A stretch of 6,164 bases of DNA from Chromatiales bacterium (GTDB lineage Bacteria; Pseudomonadota; Gammaproteobacteria; Thiohalomonadales; Thiohalomonadaceae). The translations under genes and the position numbers were made by a program. Below are positions 1 through 6,164 of this stretch, in pieces. Under the pieces are notes generated by a model. The model ran no database searches. It saw nothing but the letters and a program-made list of their open reading frames with translations, and was not told the DNA's origin. The stretch is from positions 1 to 6,164 of the forward strand of contig JAOTST010000098.1 in assembly GCA_029864785.1 (NCBI GenBank). The letters are read 5' to 3'. Every line of letters begins with the position of its first letter. The stretch's first letter is position 1.

Positions 1-686
1 CCTGAAGAGTCGCAGTTGCAGCAGAATGCGATGGCTCCATGTCGGGTACTGGTGGTTAACTCCAAGGGGGGGTGTGGCAAAACAACGATAGCCACTAATC
101 TGGCAGGGTGCCTCTCTTCTCGTAACTATCCGACAGTACTGATTGATTACGATCCTCAGGGTTCAAGCATGCAGTGGCTCTCATTGCGCAGTGATAAGCA
201 GAAGGAGGTGCACGGAATTGCGGCCTATCGTACTGTTATCTCTAATACCACTCGAAGTTTTCAGATGCGCATTCCACAAGGAACGGAGTATGTCACATTG
301 TTGATGCCCCAGCGGGCATTTCTGGCCCTGACCTTATTCAGTTGGTACGCGATGTCGATACAATTATTATTCCGGTGCTTCCATCGCCCATCGATATTCA
401 CGCCTGTGCTCACTTTATAAAAGACCTTTTTCTGGTTGCCAAGGTACGTAATAAGTCGATTAAGATAGGCGTAGTTGCAAATCGAACACGGGCTACGACC
501 AAGGTCTATGATTCACTGATTAGATTTCTTAATTCACTGGATATCGAATTTATCGGAGCTTTGAAAGATAGTCAGAGCTATGTCCATGCCTCCCAAGATG
601 GTATCTCGGTTGTGGAGCTGCGCAATTCGCTGGCATCAAAGAATAAGCGCCAGTGGAATGAAATCGTTAACTGGATCAACGTGTAG
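1..686 (+). pseudogene. ParA/MinD-family ATPase, frameshifted, 5' end possibly outside window
   Basis: ParA-family P-loop ATPases partition plasmids or chromosomes or position protein complexes. The first half, read from ATG 31, carries the deviant Walker A KGGCGKTT at residues 12-19 and the switch-like VLIDYDPQGSS about 20 residues later. It reads sensibly to GTEYV (ending at 294) and then turns to nonsense, stopping at 420. The frame one base back continues HIVDAPAGISGPDLIQLVRDVDTI from 294, containing the Walker B aspartate, and runs to TAG 684-686. One missing base near 291-297 (for example a second C after GTC) explains this. Restored length is about 218 residues from ATG 31, normal for short ParA proteins. 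The first frame is open to the window edge (PEESQLQQNA) and ATG 31 has no clear ribosome binding site, so the true start may lie upstream. It could be a pseudogene or a sequencing error. No parB-like partner is visible. Confidence 0.85.
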
Positions 687-730
687 TTGAAAATAGATAA
701 ATTTGTAATGTGCGAGTATTGGATTCTGGA

Positions 731-1897
731 CTAGAAATAGTAGCGCACTTCGGCAATAAGGCTGCTCCCCGCAGCGCCAAATTCTGTTATTAAGGTTGAG
801 CCGACGGGTTTCTCTCCTGTGGGAATCGATAGGCCGATAGAAAGCTCGCTCTCATCACTCAAGGAGTAGGTGCTATTAAAGGCTATAATATTGGAGTGGT
901 CGACGCCATTATAAACCAGCGTTGCTCCCCCAGAAAGTAGTGGAGTGAGTGGGTAGCTTAAGCCGAGAGCAAGATAGTTAGTAGCGAGATAGGAGCCACT
1001 GCCGATCACATAATTCGTAGCCGATGTTGCTCCCAGACCATTATAAAATGCCTCTCCTTGTAGAGTTAGATTGTTCTCCCAGTGGTAGTCTATTCCGATC
1101 ACCAGTTGGCTCTTCCAGCTGCCGTTATAGTTGCGCCGATTGCCTTCGCCACGAAAACCGATGCCACTAAAAATTTCTCCCTGGAAGGCTCCCGCAATAA
1201 TATCATCACCACTGACCTTGCCCGCCATCAGCGTCCATTCGGTATCTCCAATGGGTGTGCTCAGACGAAATAGTGATGTATATCGATTTGGGTCATATCG
1301 CCCCCAGCCATTGGATGAATTTAAATCAGAGGCATAACCGGCTATGCCGATGTAGCTCAATTGAGAGAGTTCGTTCCAACTATAGTCGGCACGAATGCCA
1401 TCAACCCCAGCTTTGTAGACACGATAAGAGGCGGTGGCGGCAAATGGTGCAAAAAAATCATTGGGGGTAAAGAAGTAGGTGGTGGCAAGATTGATGGGTT
1501 GTCGGCCTACCTTCACGTTCATGTTCGTGGTGTGGTATTCCAGATTGAGCGAGTCGACACTTAACCAGAGATCTCCATTACTTTGTGATAGCTGATTCGC
1601 ACGTTCAACACCGGGCAGGGTGATGGTATCGGTGAGTGGATAGCTCTGAAATAGATTCATCTCATAGCCCCATCCCTCACCCATGCCACCTTGAGCAATG
1701 AGTCGTGCGGCCTCGGCAGCGGCCGTTTTATTCGACGCAGGATAGAGAGGGCTGAGGGCAGGGGTATCGGTTACGGCAATCCCTGCTCGTGCCATGCCGC
1801 GTAGCTCAAACCAACGGTTGTTGTTCTCCCAGTTGTAGAATGGGTAACCGGATATGGGAAGGGAGAACAGGATAATAAATAACGATAATGTTCTCAT
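731..1897 (-). CDS. Predicted outer-membrane beta-barrel (porin-like) protein, last gene of the Lol-like operon
   Basis: This is a 388-residue protein of no family I can name with certainty. Residues 1-17 form a signal peptide (MRTLSLFIILFSLPISG) without a lipobox cysteine. The rest is rich in alternating polar and aromatic/aliphatic residues typical of amphipathic beta strands, such as LWLSVDSLNLEYHTTNMNVKVGRQ (110-133), SQLVIGIDYHWENNLTLQGEAFYNG (263-287) and SSLIAEVRYYF (378-388). It ends in phenylalanine, as BAM-inserted barrels usually do. The stretch VGRQPINL...TPNDFFAPF (129-152) recalls the GRQ and P-x-D-x-F-x-P segments of porin-like barrels. The ATG lies 2 bp after the ATPase stop, so it is co-transcribed and probably translationally coupled. 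The location suggests it acts as the outer-membrane end of the transport line; pore, receptor or passive structural barrel are all possible. Barrel topology is fairly secure, the function is not. Confidence 0.8.
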   Translation of the reverse strand: MRTLSLFIILFSLPISGYPFYNWENNNRWFELRGMARAGIAVTDTPALSPLYPASNKTAAAEAARLIAQGGMGEGWGYEMNLFQSYPLTDTITLPGVERANQLSQSNGDLWLSVDSLNLEYHTTNMNVKVGRQPINLATTYFFTPNDFFAPFAATASYRVYKAGVDGIRADYSWNELSQLSYIGIAGYASDLNSSNGWGRYDPNRYTSLFRLSTPIGDTEWTLMAGKVSGDDIIAGAFQGEIFSGIGFRGEGNRRNYNGSWKSQLVIGIDYHWENNLTLQGEAFYNGLGATSATNYVIGSGSYLATNYLALGLSYPLTPLLSGGATLVYNGVDHSNIIAFNSTYSLSDESELSIGLSIPTGEKPVGSTLITEFGAAGSSLIAEVRYYF

Positions 1898-1899
1898 CT

Positions 1900-2598
1900 C
1901 TATTGAAGTATGTCGGACTCTAGCTTGCCATCGCGCAGATGGATGACTCGCTTGGCACGATCGATCACTCGTTGGTCATGGGTTGAGAAGAGGAAGGTAA
2001 CCCCATCGTTCTGGTTCAACTCCTGCATCAGATCGAGTAGTGCCTCGGCGGTGGCTGAATCGACATTGGCGGTGGGCTCATCGGCTAATACGATGGCGGG
2101 GTGGGTGACGATGGCTCTGGCAATAGCAACGCGTTGTTGCTGGCCTCCTGAAATCTCATCGGGGCGGCGATGCTCCAGCCCCTCTAGCCCCACCTCTTTA
2201 AGAATAGCCATTACCTGTTCACGTCGTTCAGCTGGTTTAACCCCCTGTAGTGCTAGTACAAATTCAGCATTTTCATAGGCGGTGAGTACAGGGATCAAAT
2301 TGTAAGATTGAAATACAAATCCGATGCGGTCGCGGCGTAGTGCTGAGATTTCTGAACGGTTAAGCTCTGTAAGATTCCGACCCTCTATAGTGACGACTCC
2401 AGATGTTGGCTCATCGAGTGCGCCGATCATATTGAGTACAGTGGTTTTGCCCGATCCAGAGGGGCCGCAGAGCGTGGTAAATTCTCCGGCACTGATGGTG
2501 AGGTTCAGGTTGCTAACGGCATTGACCTCTATTTCACCCTGAATATAGGTTCGGGTAATATTGTGGAGTTCAACAATTGCTCTGTGCTGTTGGCTCAT
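1900..2598 (-). CDS. ABC transporter ATPase, LolD/MacB-type
   Basis: This 232-residue cytoplasmic ATPase would power the two neighbouring FtsX-type permeases. It has all nucleotide-binding motifs in order: Walker A GPSGSGKT (45-52), Q-loop Q97 in FVFQSYNLIP, signature ISGGQQQR (149-156), Walker B IVLADEP (169-175) with catalytic E174, D-loop around NVDS (178-181) and H-loop H207 in STHD. The FQSYNLIPVLTAYEN stretch and QQQRVAIARA are typical of the LolD/MacB/FtsE group, whose members drive conformational change in periplasmic-domain permeases instead of moving substrate through a channel. Length matches LolD (about 230). The ATG is 9 bp after the permease 2 stop, with a weak GAG-like ribosome binding site. 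Slight departures are ISGGQ for the usual LSGGQ and EPTANVDS for EPTGNLDS. The family assignment is firm; LolD orthology is not claimed. Confidence 0.95.
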   Translation of the reverse strand: MSQQHRAIVELHNITRTYIQGEIEVNAVSNLNLTISAGEFTTLCGPSGSGKTTVLNMIGALDEPTSGVVTIEGRNLTELNRSEISALRRDRIGFVFQSYNLIPVLTAYENAEFVLALQGVKPAERREQVMAILKEVGLEGLEHRRPDEISGGQQQRVAIARAIVTHPAIVLADEPTANVDSATAEALLDLMQELNQNDGVTFLFSTHDQRVIDRAKRVIHLRDGKLESDILQ

Positions 2599-2607
2599 CG
2601 TAATTTC

Positions 2608-3852
2608 TCAAATGGTTTTAAGGGTATCGACGGGATTGGTCTTTACGGCTTTCCAAGCGGGATAGAGTCCGGAAATTAATGTCAGTGAAAATACGCCAGA
2701 GAGAATAGCGATAATACTCTCTTTGAAGAGACGGACATGGATGACTGGATCCAGAAGTACACCGCCTGCGCTGTAGCCCCCCATTTCATCAAACATCTCA
2801 GTAAAATCGAGGCCGATATAGTAGAGATAGTAGTACCAGGGAGAGGTGATGATGACGCCCATAATGAGCCCAAGGATAGCCAGCCAAAATGATTCCAGAA
2901 TCACCAGCCGGAAAAGAACCGAAGGAGGCATACCGATGGCCATCATAATACCAAACTCGCGGGTGCGTTCCATCACGCCCATTAGAAGTGTATTAAGGAT
3001 ACCGGCTGCGATCACCAGCCCGATGAGTATCTGGCTCAAATAGTTGGTGGTCTTATCGACGGTGATTAAACCCATGAGATCACGCTGGGTCTGTTGCCAG
3101 CTGAGTGTTTCGATTTCATCATTATTGATTATTGCTGCGATTTGAACACTCATCTCTTCTGCGCGACGTTGATCGGCAATAATCACGGTAATCATCGATG
3201 CCTCGTCATGTGTGTATCCCAGTGTTTTACGAACCTGATCAATCGGAAGCAGCACCATTGCTCCATCGACCTCGTCCAGCCCCGTCTTGAAAATGGCGCG
3301 AATTCGAGCAACCTCACCAACAATATCACCATTAACATCAGTGGTGGTGTAGACGATTTTTTTGCCCAGTTTTAATTTTAATTTTTCGGCCATTACCGAT
3401 CCGATGATGATGCCTCGATGGTCATTGGTGCTAAAAATTTCGCCTTCGGTGATCGCTCGGATCAGTAGATTGAACTCAGCGGATTCGGTAGTAGGATTAA
3501 TGGCTAAAAATGATCCTCCCACACTTTTACTCGCGCTGGCAAACATCGCCTGCCCCATAATTCGCACGGTTGCGTTGGATACATTGTCCAGTTGCATAAT
3601 CTCTGAGCGAAGCTTAGCTGTATTTTTTAATCTTTTATCAAGGGTAGGACTGTCGTTAAATCCTTTTGCTTCGACTGTTACATGACCGAGTCCCATGGTG
3701 GCGCTGGCATCGATCATGTTGGTGTAGGTGTAATCTCCAGTACCGGTGAAGGTGACGGAGAGGAATACACCAAGACTGATTGAAAACCCAGTTATTAGCG
3801 TACGCCGCTTATTTCTCCAGAGATTTTTCCAGGCTAATCGATTAAGTTGCAT
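2608..3852 (-). CDS. ABC transporter permease 2, FtsX/MacB (LolC/E-like)
   Basis: This 414-residue inner-membrane permease has the four-helix FtsX/MacB topology. The amphipathic start LNRLAWKNLWRNKRR (3-17) is followed by TM1 (about 18-37), a periplasmic domain (about 40-265), TM2 (about 273-293), the cytoplasmic coupling loop ERTREFGIMMAIGM (295-308), TM3 (about 312-345) and TM4 (about 378-398). It ends with the YPAWKA-x-x-NP-x-DTL motif typical of this family. I chose ATG 3852 because the homologous start motif begins there and an AGGGGAAAGG stretch lies 11 bp upstream. A longer frame from TTG 3894 would overlap the upstream gene by 23 bp and add 14 residues unlike the family. From ATG 3852 the gap to permease 1 is 19 bp. 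It is paralogous to permease 1, so the transporter is probably a heterodimer like LolC-LolE. Confidence 0.92.
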   Translation of the reverse strand: MQLNRLAWKNLWRNKRRTLITGFSISLGVFLSVTFTGTGDYTYTNMIDASATMGLGHVTVEAKGFNDSPTLDKRLKNTAKLRSEIMQLDNVSNATVRIMGQAMFASASKSVGGSFLAINPTTESAEFNLLIRAITEGEIFSTNDHRGIIIGSVMAEKLKLKLGKKIVYTTTDVNGDIVGEVARIRAIFKTGLDEVDGAMVLLPIDQVRKTLGYTHDEASMITVIIADQRRAEEMSVQIAAIINNDEIETLSWQQTQRDLMGLITVDKTTNYLSQILIGLVIAAGILNTLLMGVMERTREFGIMMAIGMPPSVLFRLVILESFWLAILGLIMGVIITSPWYYYLYYIGLDFTEMFDEMGGYSAGGVLLDPVIHVRLFKESIIAILSGVFSLTLISGLYPAWKAVKTNPVDTLKTI

Positions 3853-3871
3853 GTCTGAATTTACCTTTCCC

Positions 3872-5092
3872 CTACTGGTGATGAATCGCTTCAATGGGCT
3901 GTATCACCGCTGCTTTAATTGCGGGATAGATCACCGCCAGGGTGGCGATGGCAAAAAGTAGTCCTACCGGCATGATGACTGATTGCGGTGTTAGCATTGA
4001 TCTCCAGTGGGGATCGAGAGCAACTCCTCCAAAGGTAAAGCCGCTGGTGAATTGAGAGAGGTCTATGCCATGCACAGAAAAATAGAGAGAGAGGGGTATT
4101 CCCACGCCAATCGTAATCATTGAGGCAAGAGCAACCTGTATTTGTGACTCCAGTAAAATTAATGAAAAGATCTGCCAAGGTGAAAAACCAAGTGCTTTCA
4201 TTACACCAAACTCGCGAATACGTTCAAATACTCCCATCAACATGGCGTTGAGAATGACCATGCCAACAGCAATATAGGTGATTAGGATCATAACGACGAT
4301 CGATGCATCGGTCATGTCCAAAATTTCTGCAATGGCTGGAAGTAGCTTTTTCCAGCTTAGAAGTTCTAATTGAGGAACTAGTTTTCTGACCTGTTCCAAT
4401 CGTTCATTAAGGGTATTGCTATAGCCATCTTTGGGCATGATGACAATCTCATGGCTGCCCTCGGGAATGACCATCAGTTCACGGAAGGTTGAGACGTTCA
4501 TATAAAAACCGGCTCGATCAATTTCTTCGCCAACGGACTTGAGAATGCCTCTAATATTAAACAGGGCATCGGCCATTGAGCCATCAGCAGCCTGCCCGAC
4601 GATGACAACTTCATCACCTACATCAACGCCCAGAGTACGAGCTAGTCTACGGCCGATAACGACATCATTTGGGAGATCTTTACTGAGCCATGAACCGCGC
4701 ATTACATGGTTATGAATTTTGGTCACTTTTGATTCGTAGTCGATGTCGATAGCGCTCATTTTTACGCCAGAGGATGCTGTTCCTGCCGCCGCTAAAGCAA
4801 ATCCGTAGAGACGAGGAGAGGCGTTAAATCCTGCTTGCTGGAGTTTATTGATGATCGAGTAGCTACCATCTATACGTTTGTAAAGGTCGGGATCACGCCG
4901 ATAATTTTCAACGTGAAGTTGCATCTCTCCGCTATTCATGGAGATAGCATTACGTTCACTGGCAAACAGCATTCCCTCCATGAGTGCGGAGTAGAAAATC
5001 ATGATGCTACCGGCGAGTCCCATTGCGGCAATCGTCACAAAGGTTCGTTGGCGGTGGCGCCAGAGATTACGAAAGGCGAAGTGCATTAACAT
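3872..5092 (-). CDS. ABC transporter permease 1, FtsX/MacB (LolC/E-like)
   Basis: This 406-residue inner-membrane permease opens with the cytoplasmic motif FAFRNLWRHRQRT (5-17), then TM1 (about 18-38) and a large periplasmic MacB-type domain (about 40-262). TM2 follows (about 264-288), then the FtsX coupling loop ERIREFGVMKALGF (290-303), TM3 (about 307-338) and TM4 (about 371-390), ending in YPAIKAAVIQPIEAI. Periplasmic domains of this kind bind the periplasmic partner or cargo in LolC, LolE and MacB. The ATG is 4 bp after the LolA-like stop without a clear ribosome binding site, which suggests translational coupling; a second in-frame ATG at 5086 is also possible. It aligns along its length with permease 2 by motif order but is clearly diverged. 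Which of the two corresponds to LolC or LolE cannot be told by reading. Confidence 0.93.
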   Translation of the reverse strand: MLMHFAFRNLWRHRQRTFVTIAAMGLAGSIMIFYSALMEGMLFASERNAISMNSGEMQLHVENYRRDPDLYKRIDGSYSIINKLQQAGFNASPRLYGFALAAAGTASSGVKMSAIDIDYESKVTKIHNHVMRGSWLSKDLPNDVVIGRRLARTLGVDVGDEVVIVGQAADGSMADALFNIRGILKSVGEEIDRAGFYMNVSTFRELMVIPEGSHEIVIMPKDGYSNTLNERLEQVRKLVPQLELLSWKKLLPAIAEILDMTDASIVVMILITYIAVGMVILNAMLMGVFERIREFGVMKALGFSPWQIFSLILLESQIQVALASMITIGVGIPLSLYFSVHGIDLSQFTSGFTFGGVALDPHWRSMLTPQSVIMPVGLLFAIATLAVIYPAIKAAVIQPIEAIHHQ

Positions 5093-5096
5093 AGGA

Positions 5097-5876
5097 TTAG
5101 TGTCGATGTTTAAGGCTATTTATTGAGAACAGACTATCTTTTAGATCAACGTTAAGCTCAAGTTTTTCATAGATAATTTCAGTGTATTCATCGGGCTTAT
5201 CTGTAGGGGTCACGCGCATCACTGCTGGACGTTCTGCTCCGGCCATTACTTTGTAGTCACTAAAGGTCATTCGTCTTGTTTCAACACCATCTTCATCGTA
5301 GAAGATCTCTTCAATCGGCAACAGACTGTTGGCAAAAATGGTCATGATGATCTTGCCCCAAACAACAGCGGCATCCTCATGGGGGATGAGTGCAAATTCG
5401 ATGATATTTTGACCATTACGTTGTCCCTCAAAGGTGACAGCAGGGGTGTAATCCTCCTCCATGCGTGACTCATCGACCAGATCATCATTGGTAAAATGGC
5501 TCCCCATCCATGATCCCATCATCATTCCTGAGGTGAGACGGATGGTGCGGTCGGTTCGAGGCAGATAACTATAGAGGTGCTTCCCTGATTTGAGGCTGGC
5601 AGTTCCCTTCTCTTTGAGAGGCTTGAGGATCTTTACCAGTGATTTATCTTTGCCCTTAGACCACGCCTCCATCTGCATGGTGCGTTGATAATGTTCAGTG
5701 CGAACATGCATGGAGAAGATGGCGTGGGATGAATCACCACGCCACAGGTCATCTATTCCTTTTAAGATCTCTTTGGCGCGTGTGATTGATGCATCAGACG
5801 GCTGCACAGTAACAGCACCAGTGGGTAGGGTTATGGAGGCTAGCAGTAGTGCTACAGAAACTATTAAGGCGCGCAT
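5097..5876 (-). CDS. LolA-like periplasmic carrier (outer membrane lipoprotein-sorting protein family)
   Basis: This 259-residue secreted protein has a signal peptide (about 1-21, hydrophobic MRALIVSVALLLASITL, then PTGA) with no lipobox cysteine, so it is probably a soluble periplasmic protein. The mature part resembles the LolA-like outer-membrane lipoprotein-sorting group, longer than enteric LolA (about 200). Recognisable segments are KILKPLKEKGTASLKSG (82-98), LYSYLPRTDRTIRL (101-114), the family-typical SGMMMGSWMGSHFTNDDLV (116-134), LPIEEIFYDEDG (186-197) and MTFSDYKVMAGAERPAVMRV (203-222). These proteins form a half-barrel with a hydrophobic groove that carries acyl chains. It is the first gene of the operon, 4 bp ahead of permease 1. 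Its ATG is preceded by GGAG (5882-5885) at 5 bp spacing, the best ribosome binding site in the operon. The cargo is not evident; lipoproteins or lipids are both possible. Confidence 0.88.
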   Translation of the reverse strand: MRALIVSVALLLASITLPTGAVTVQPSDASITRAKEILKGIDDLWRGDSSHAIFSMHVRTEHYQRTMQMEAWSKGKDKSLVKILKPLKEKGTASLKSGKHLYSYLPRTDRTIRLTSGMMMGSWMGSHFTNDDLVDESRMEEDYTPAVTFEGQRNGQNIIEFALIPHEDAAVVWGKIIMTIFANSLLPIEEIFYDEDGVETRRMTFSDYKVMAGAERPAVMRVTPTDKPDEYTEIIYEKLELNVDLKDSLFSINSLKHRH

Positions 5877-5881
5877 TGAAG

Positions 5882-5885
5882 CTCC
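5882..5885 (-). promoter_or_regulatory. Ribosome binding site of the LolA-like gene
   Basis: On the minus strand GGAG sits five bases before the ATG at 5876. It supports that start, which also begins the signal peptide directly. Confidence 0.7.
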
Positions 5886-5907
5886 AAGTTATTGTTATCC
5901 TTAATTT

Positions 5908-5937
5908 AGTGTAGGCTGGATGCCTGTAAAATGCCAA
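5908..5937 (-). promoter_or_regulatory. Candidate sigma70-type promoter of the transport operon
   Basis: On the minus strand TTGGCA (5932-5937) and TACACT (5908-5913) are separated by 18 bp and resemble -35 and -10 boxes. Transcription would begin near 5900, giving a leader of about 24 bases before the LolA-like ATG. Every gap between the five genes is 19 bp or less, so this is the most probable promoter for the whole operon. Prediction by eye only. Confidence 0.4.
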
Positions 5938-5942
5938 CCCGC

Positions 5943-5948
5943 TATAAT
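5943..5948 (+). promoter_or_regulatory. Candidate -10 box of hisC
   Basis: A perfect TATAAT lies about 30 bp before the hisC ATG, placing the start of transcription near 5955. The region 17 bp upstream (ATGCCT at 5920-5925) is a poor -35 match, so an activator may be needed or the match may be fortuitous. It overlaps the promoter region of the divergent operon. Confidence 0.4.
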
Positions 5949-5978
5949 TCAACTTTTCAGAATCCAACTTTCTCTCTT

Positions 5979-6164
5979 ATGTTAAAACTCGATACCCTTA
6001 TCAATCGCTGGATCCGTCCAGAGATTAGAGCCATATCTGCCTATCATGTTCCCGATTCGTCAGGGCTGATTAAGCTTGATGCGATGGAAAATCCCTATAC
6101 CTGGCCTGAGGCGATGGTCAATGAGTGGCAGGTGTTATTGTCGAAGGCTCCTGTTAATCGTTAT
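5979..6164 (+). CDS. hisC: Histidinol-phosphate aminotransferase, N-terminal part (cut by window end)
   Basis: HisC is a PLP-dependent class I/II aminotransferase that converts imidazole-acetol phosphate and glutamate to histidinol phosphate in histidine synthesis. From ATG 5979 the frame stays open to the window end for 62 codons. The residues [29 protein letters not shown] (12-40) match the conserved HisC N-terminus, including the substrate-side ENPY motif. The catalytic lysine and the rest lie beyond the window. It is divergent from the transport operon, with 102 bp between them. No clear ribosome binding site precedes the ATG, but the conserved N-terminus fits this start. No other his gene is seen here. 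Confidence 0.9.
   Translation, partial: MLKLDTLINRWIRPEIRAISAYHVPDSSGLIKLDAMENPYTWPEAMVNEWQVLLSKAPVNRY

Noticed and set aside
285..305. Programmed -1 frameshift in the ParA gene
   Set aside because: No X-XXY-YYZ slippery heptamer and no clear downstream stem are seen at the transition; a mutation or read error is simpler.
342..686. Separate gene starting at TTG 342 encoding a ParA C-terminal half
   Set aside because: The frame continues upstream in-family (VDAPAGISGPDLIQ) and joins the first half at the frameshift, so this is one broken gene and not two.
761..775. GCTGC-TCCCC-GCAGC hairpin as a terminator
   Set aside because: It lies inside the beta-barrel coding sequence and has no following U tract on either strand.
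1910..2542. Plus-strand open frames opposite the ATPase gene
   Set aside because: They are low-complexity serine-rich mirror images of a clearly coding minus-strand gene with complete ABC motifs.
3094..3375. Plus-strand open frame opposite permease 2
   Set aside because: It has no recognisable domain and lies wholly within the periplasmic-domain coding region of the permease on the other strand.
3853..3894. N-terminal extension of permease 2 from TTG 3894
   Set aside because: The start codon is weak, the extra residues are unlike the family, and ATG 3852 directly precedes the conserved opening motif.
5888..5900. GGATAACAAT resembling part of the lac operator on the minus strand
   Set aside because: Only one half matches, there is no symmetric partner and no regulator gene nearby; a chance AT-rich match.

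Overview
The window looks like chromosomal DNA from a Gram-negative bacterium of moderate GC, most likely a gammaproteobacterium. The reasons are a predicted outer-membrane beta-barrel, a Lol-type periplasmic carrier, and an opening of hisC of the kind familiar from Gammaproteobacteria ([27 protein letters not shown]). Genus or species cannot be told from the sequence.

Layout, left to right. (1) Positions 1-686, + strand: a ParA/MinD-family ATPase gene whose frame is broken by an apparent one-base deletion near 291-297. The deviant Walker A half lies in one frame and the Walker B half (VDAP) with the C-terminus in another. (2) Positions 687-730: a 44-bp convergent spacer. (3) Positions 731-5876, - strand: a very compact five-gene operon. 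In transcription order it holds a periplasmic LolA-like carrier (5876-5097), FtsX/MacB-type permease 1 (5092-3872), permease 2 (3852-2608), a LolD/MacB-type ATPase (2598-1900) and an outer-membrane beta-barrel protein (1897-731). (4) Positions 5877-5978: a 102-bp divergent intergenic region with promoter candidates on both strands. (5) Positions 5979-6164, + strand: the first 62 codons of hisC, cut by the window edge.

The operon reads as a dedicated inner-to-outer-membrane trafficking line. A LolCDE-like ABC complex of two different permeases plus one ATPase would release a hydrophobic cargo, lipid or lipoprotein, from the inner membrane. The LolA-like protein would carry it across the periplasm, and the beta-barrel would be the outer-membrane station. 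No LolB-like receptor and no protein with a lipobox is encoded here, so the cargo is unknown. The protein families are recognisable individually; the joint function and the beta-barrel's role are inference. The parA-like and hisC genes appear to be unrelated neighbours.
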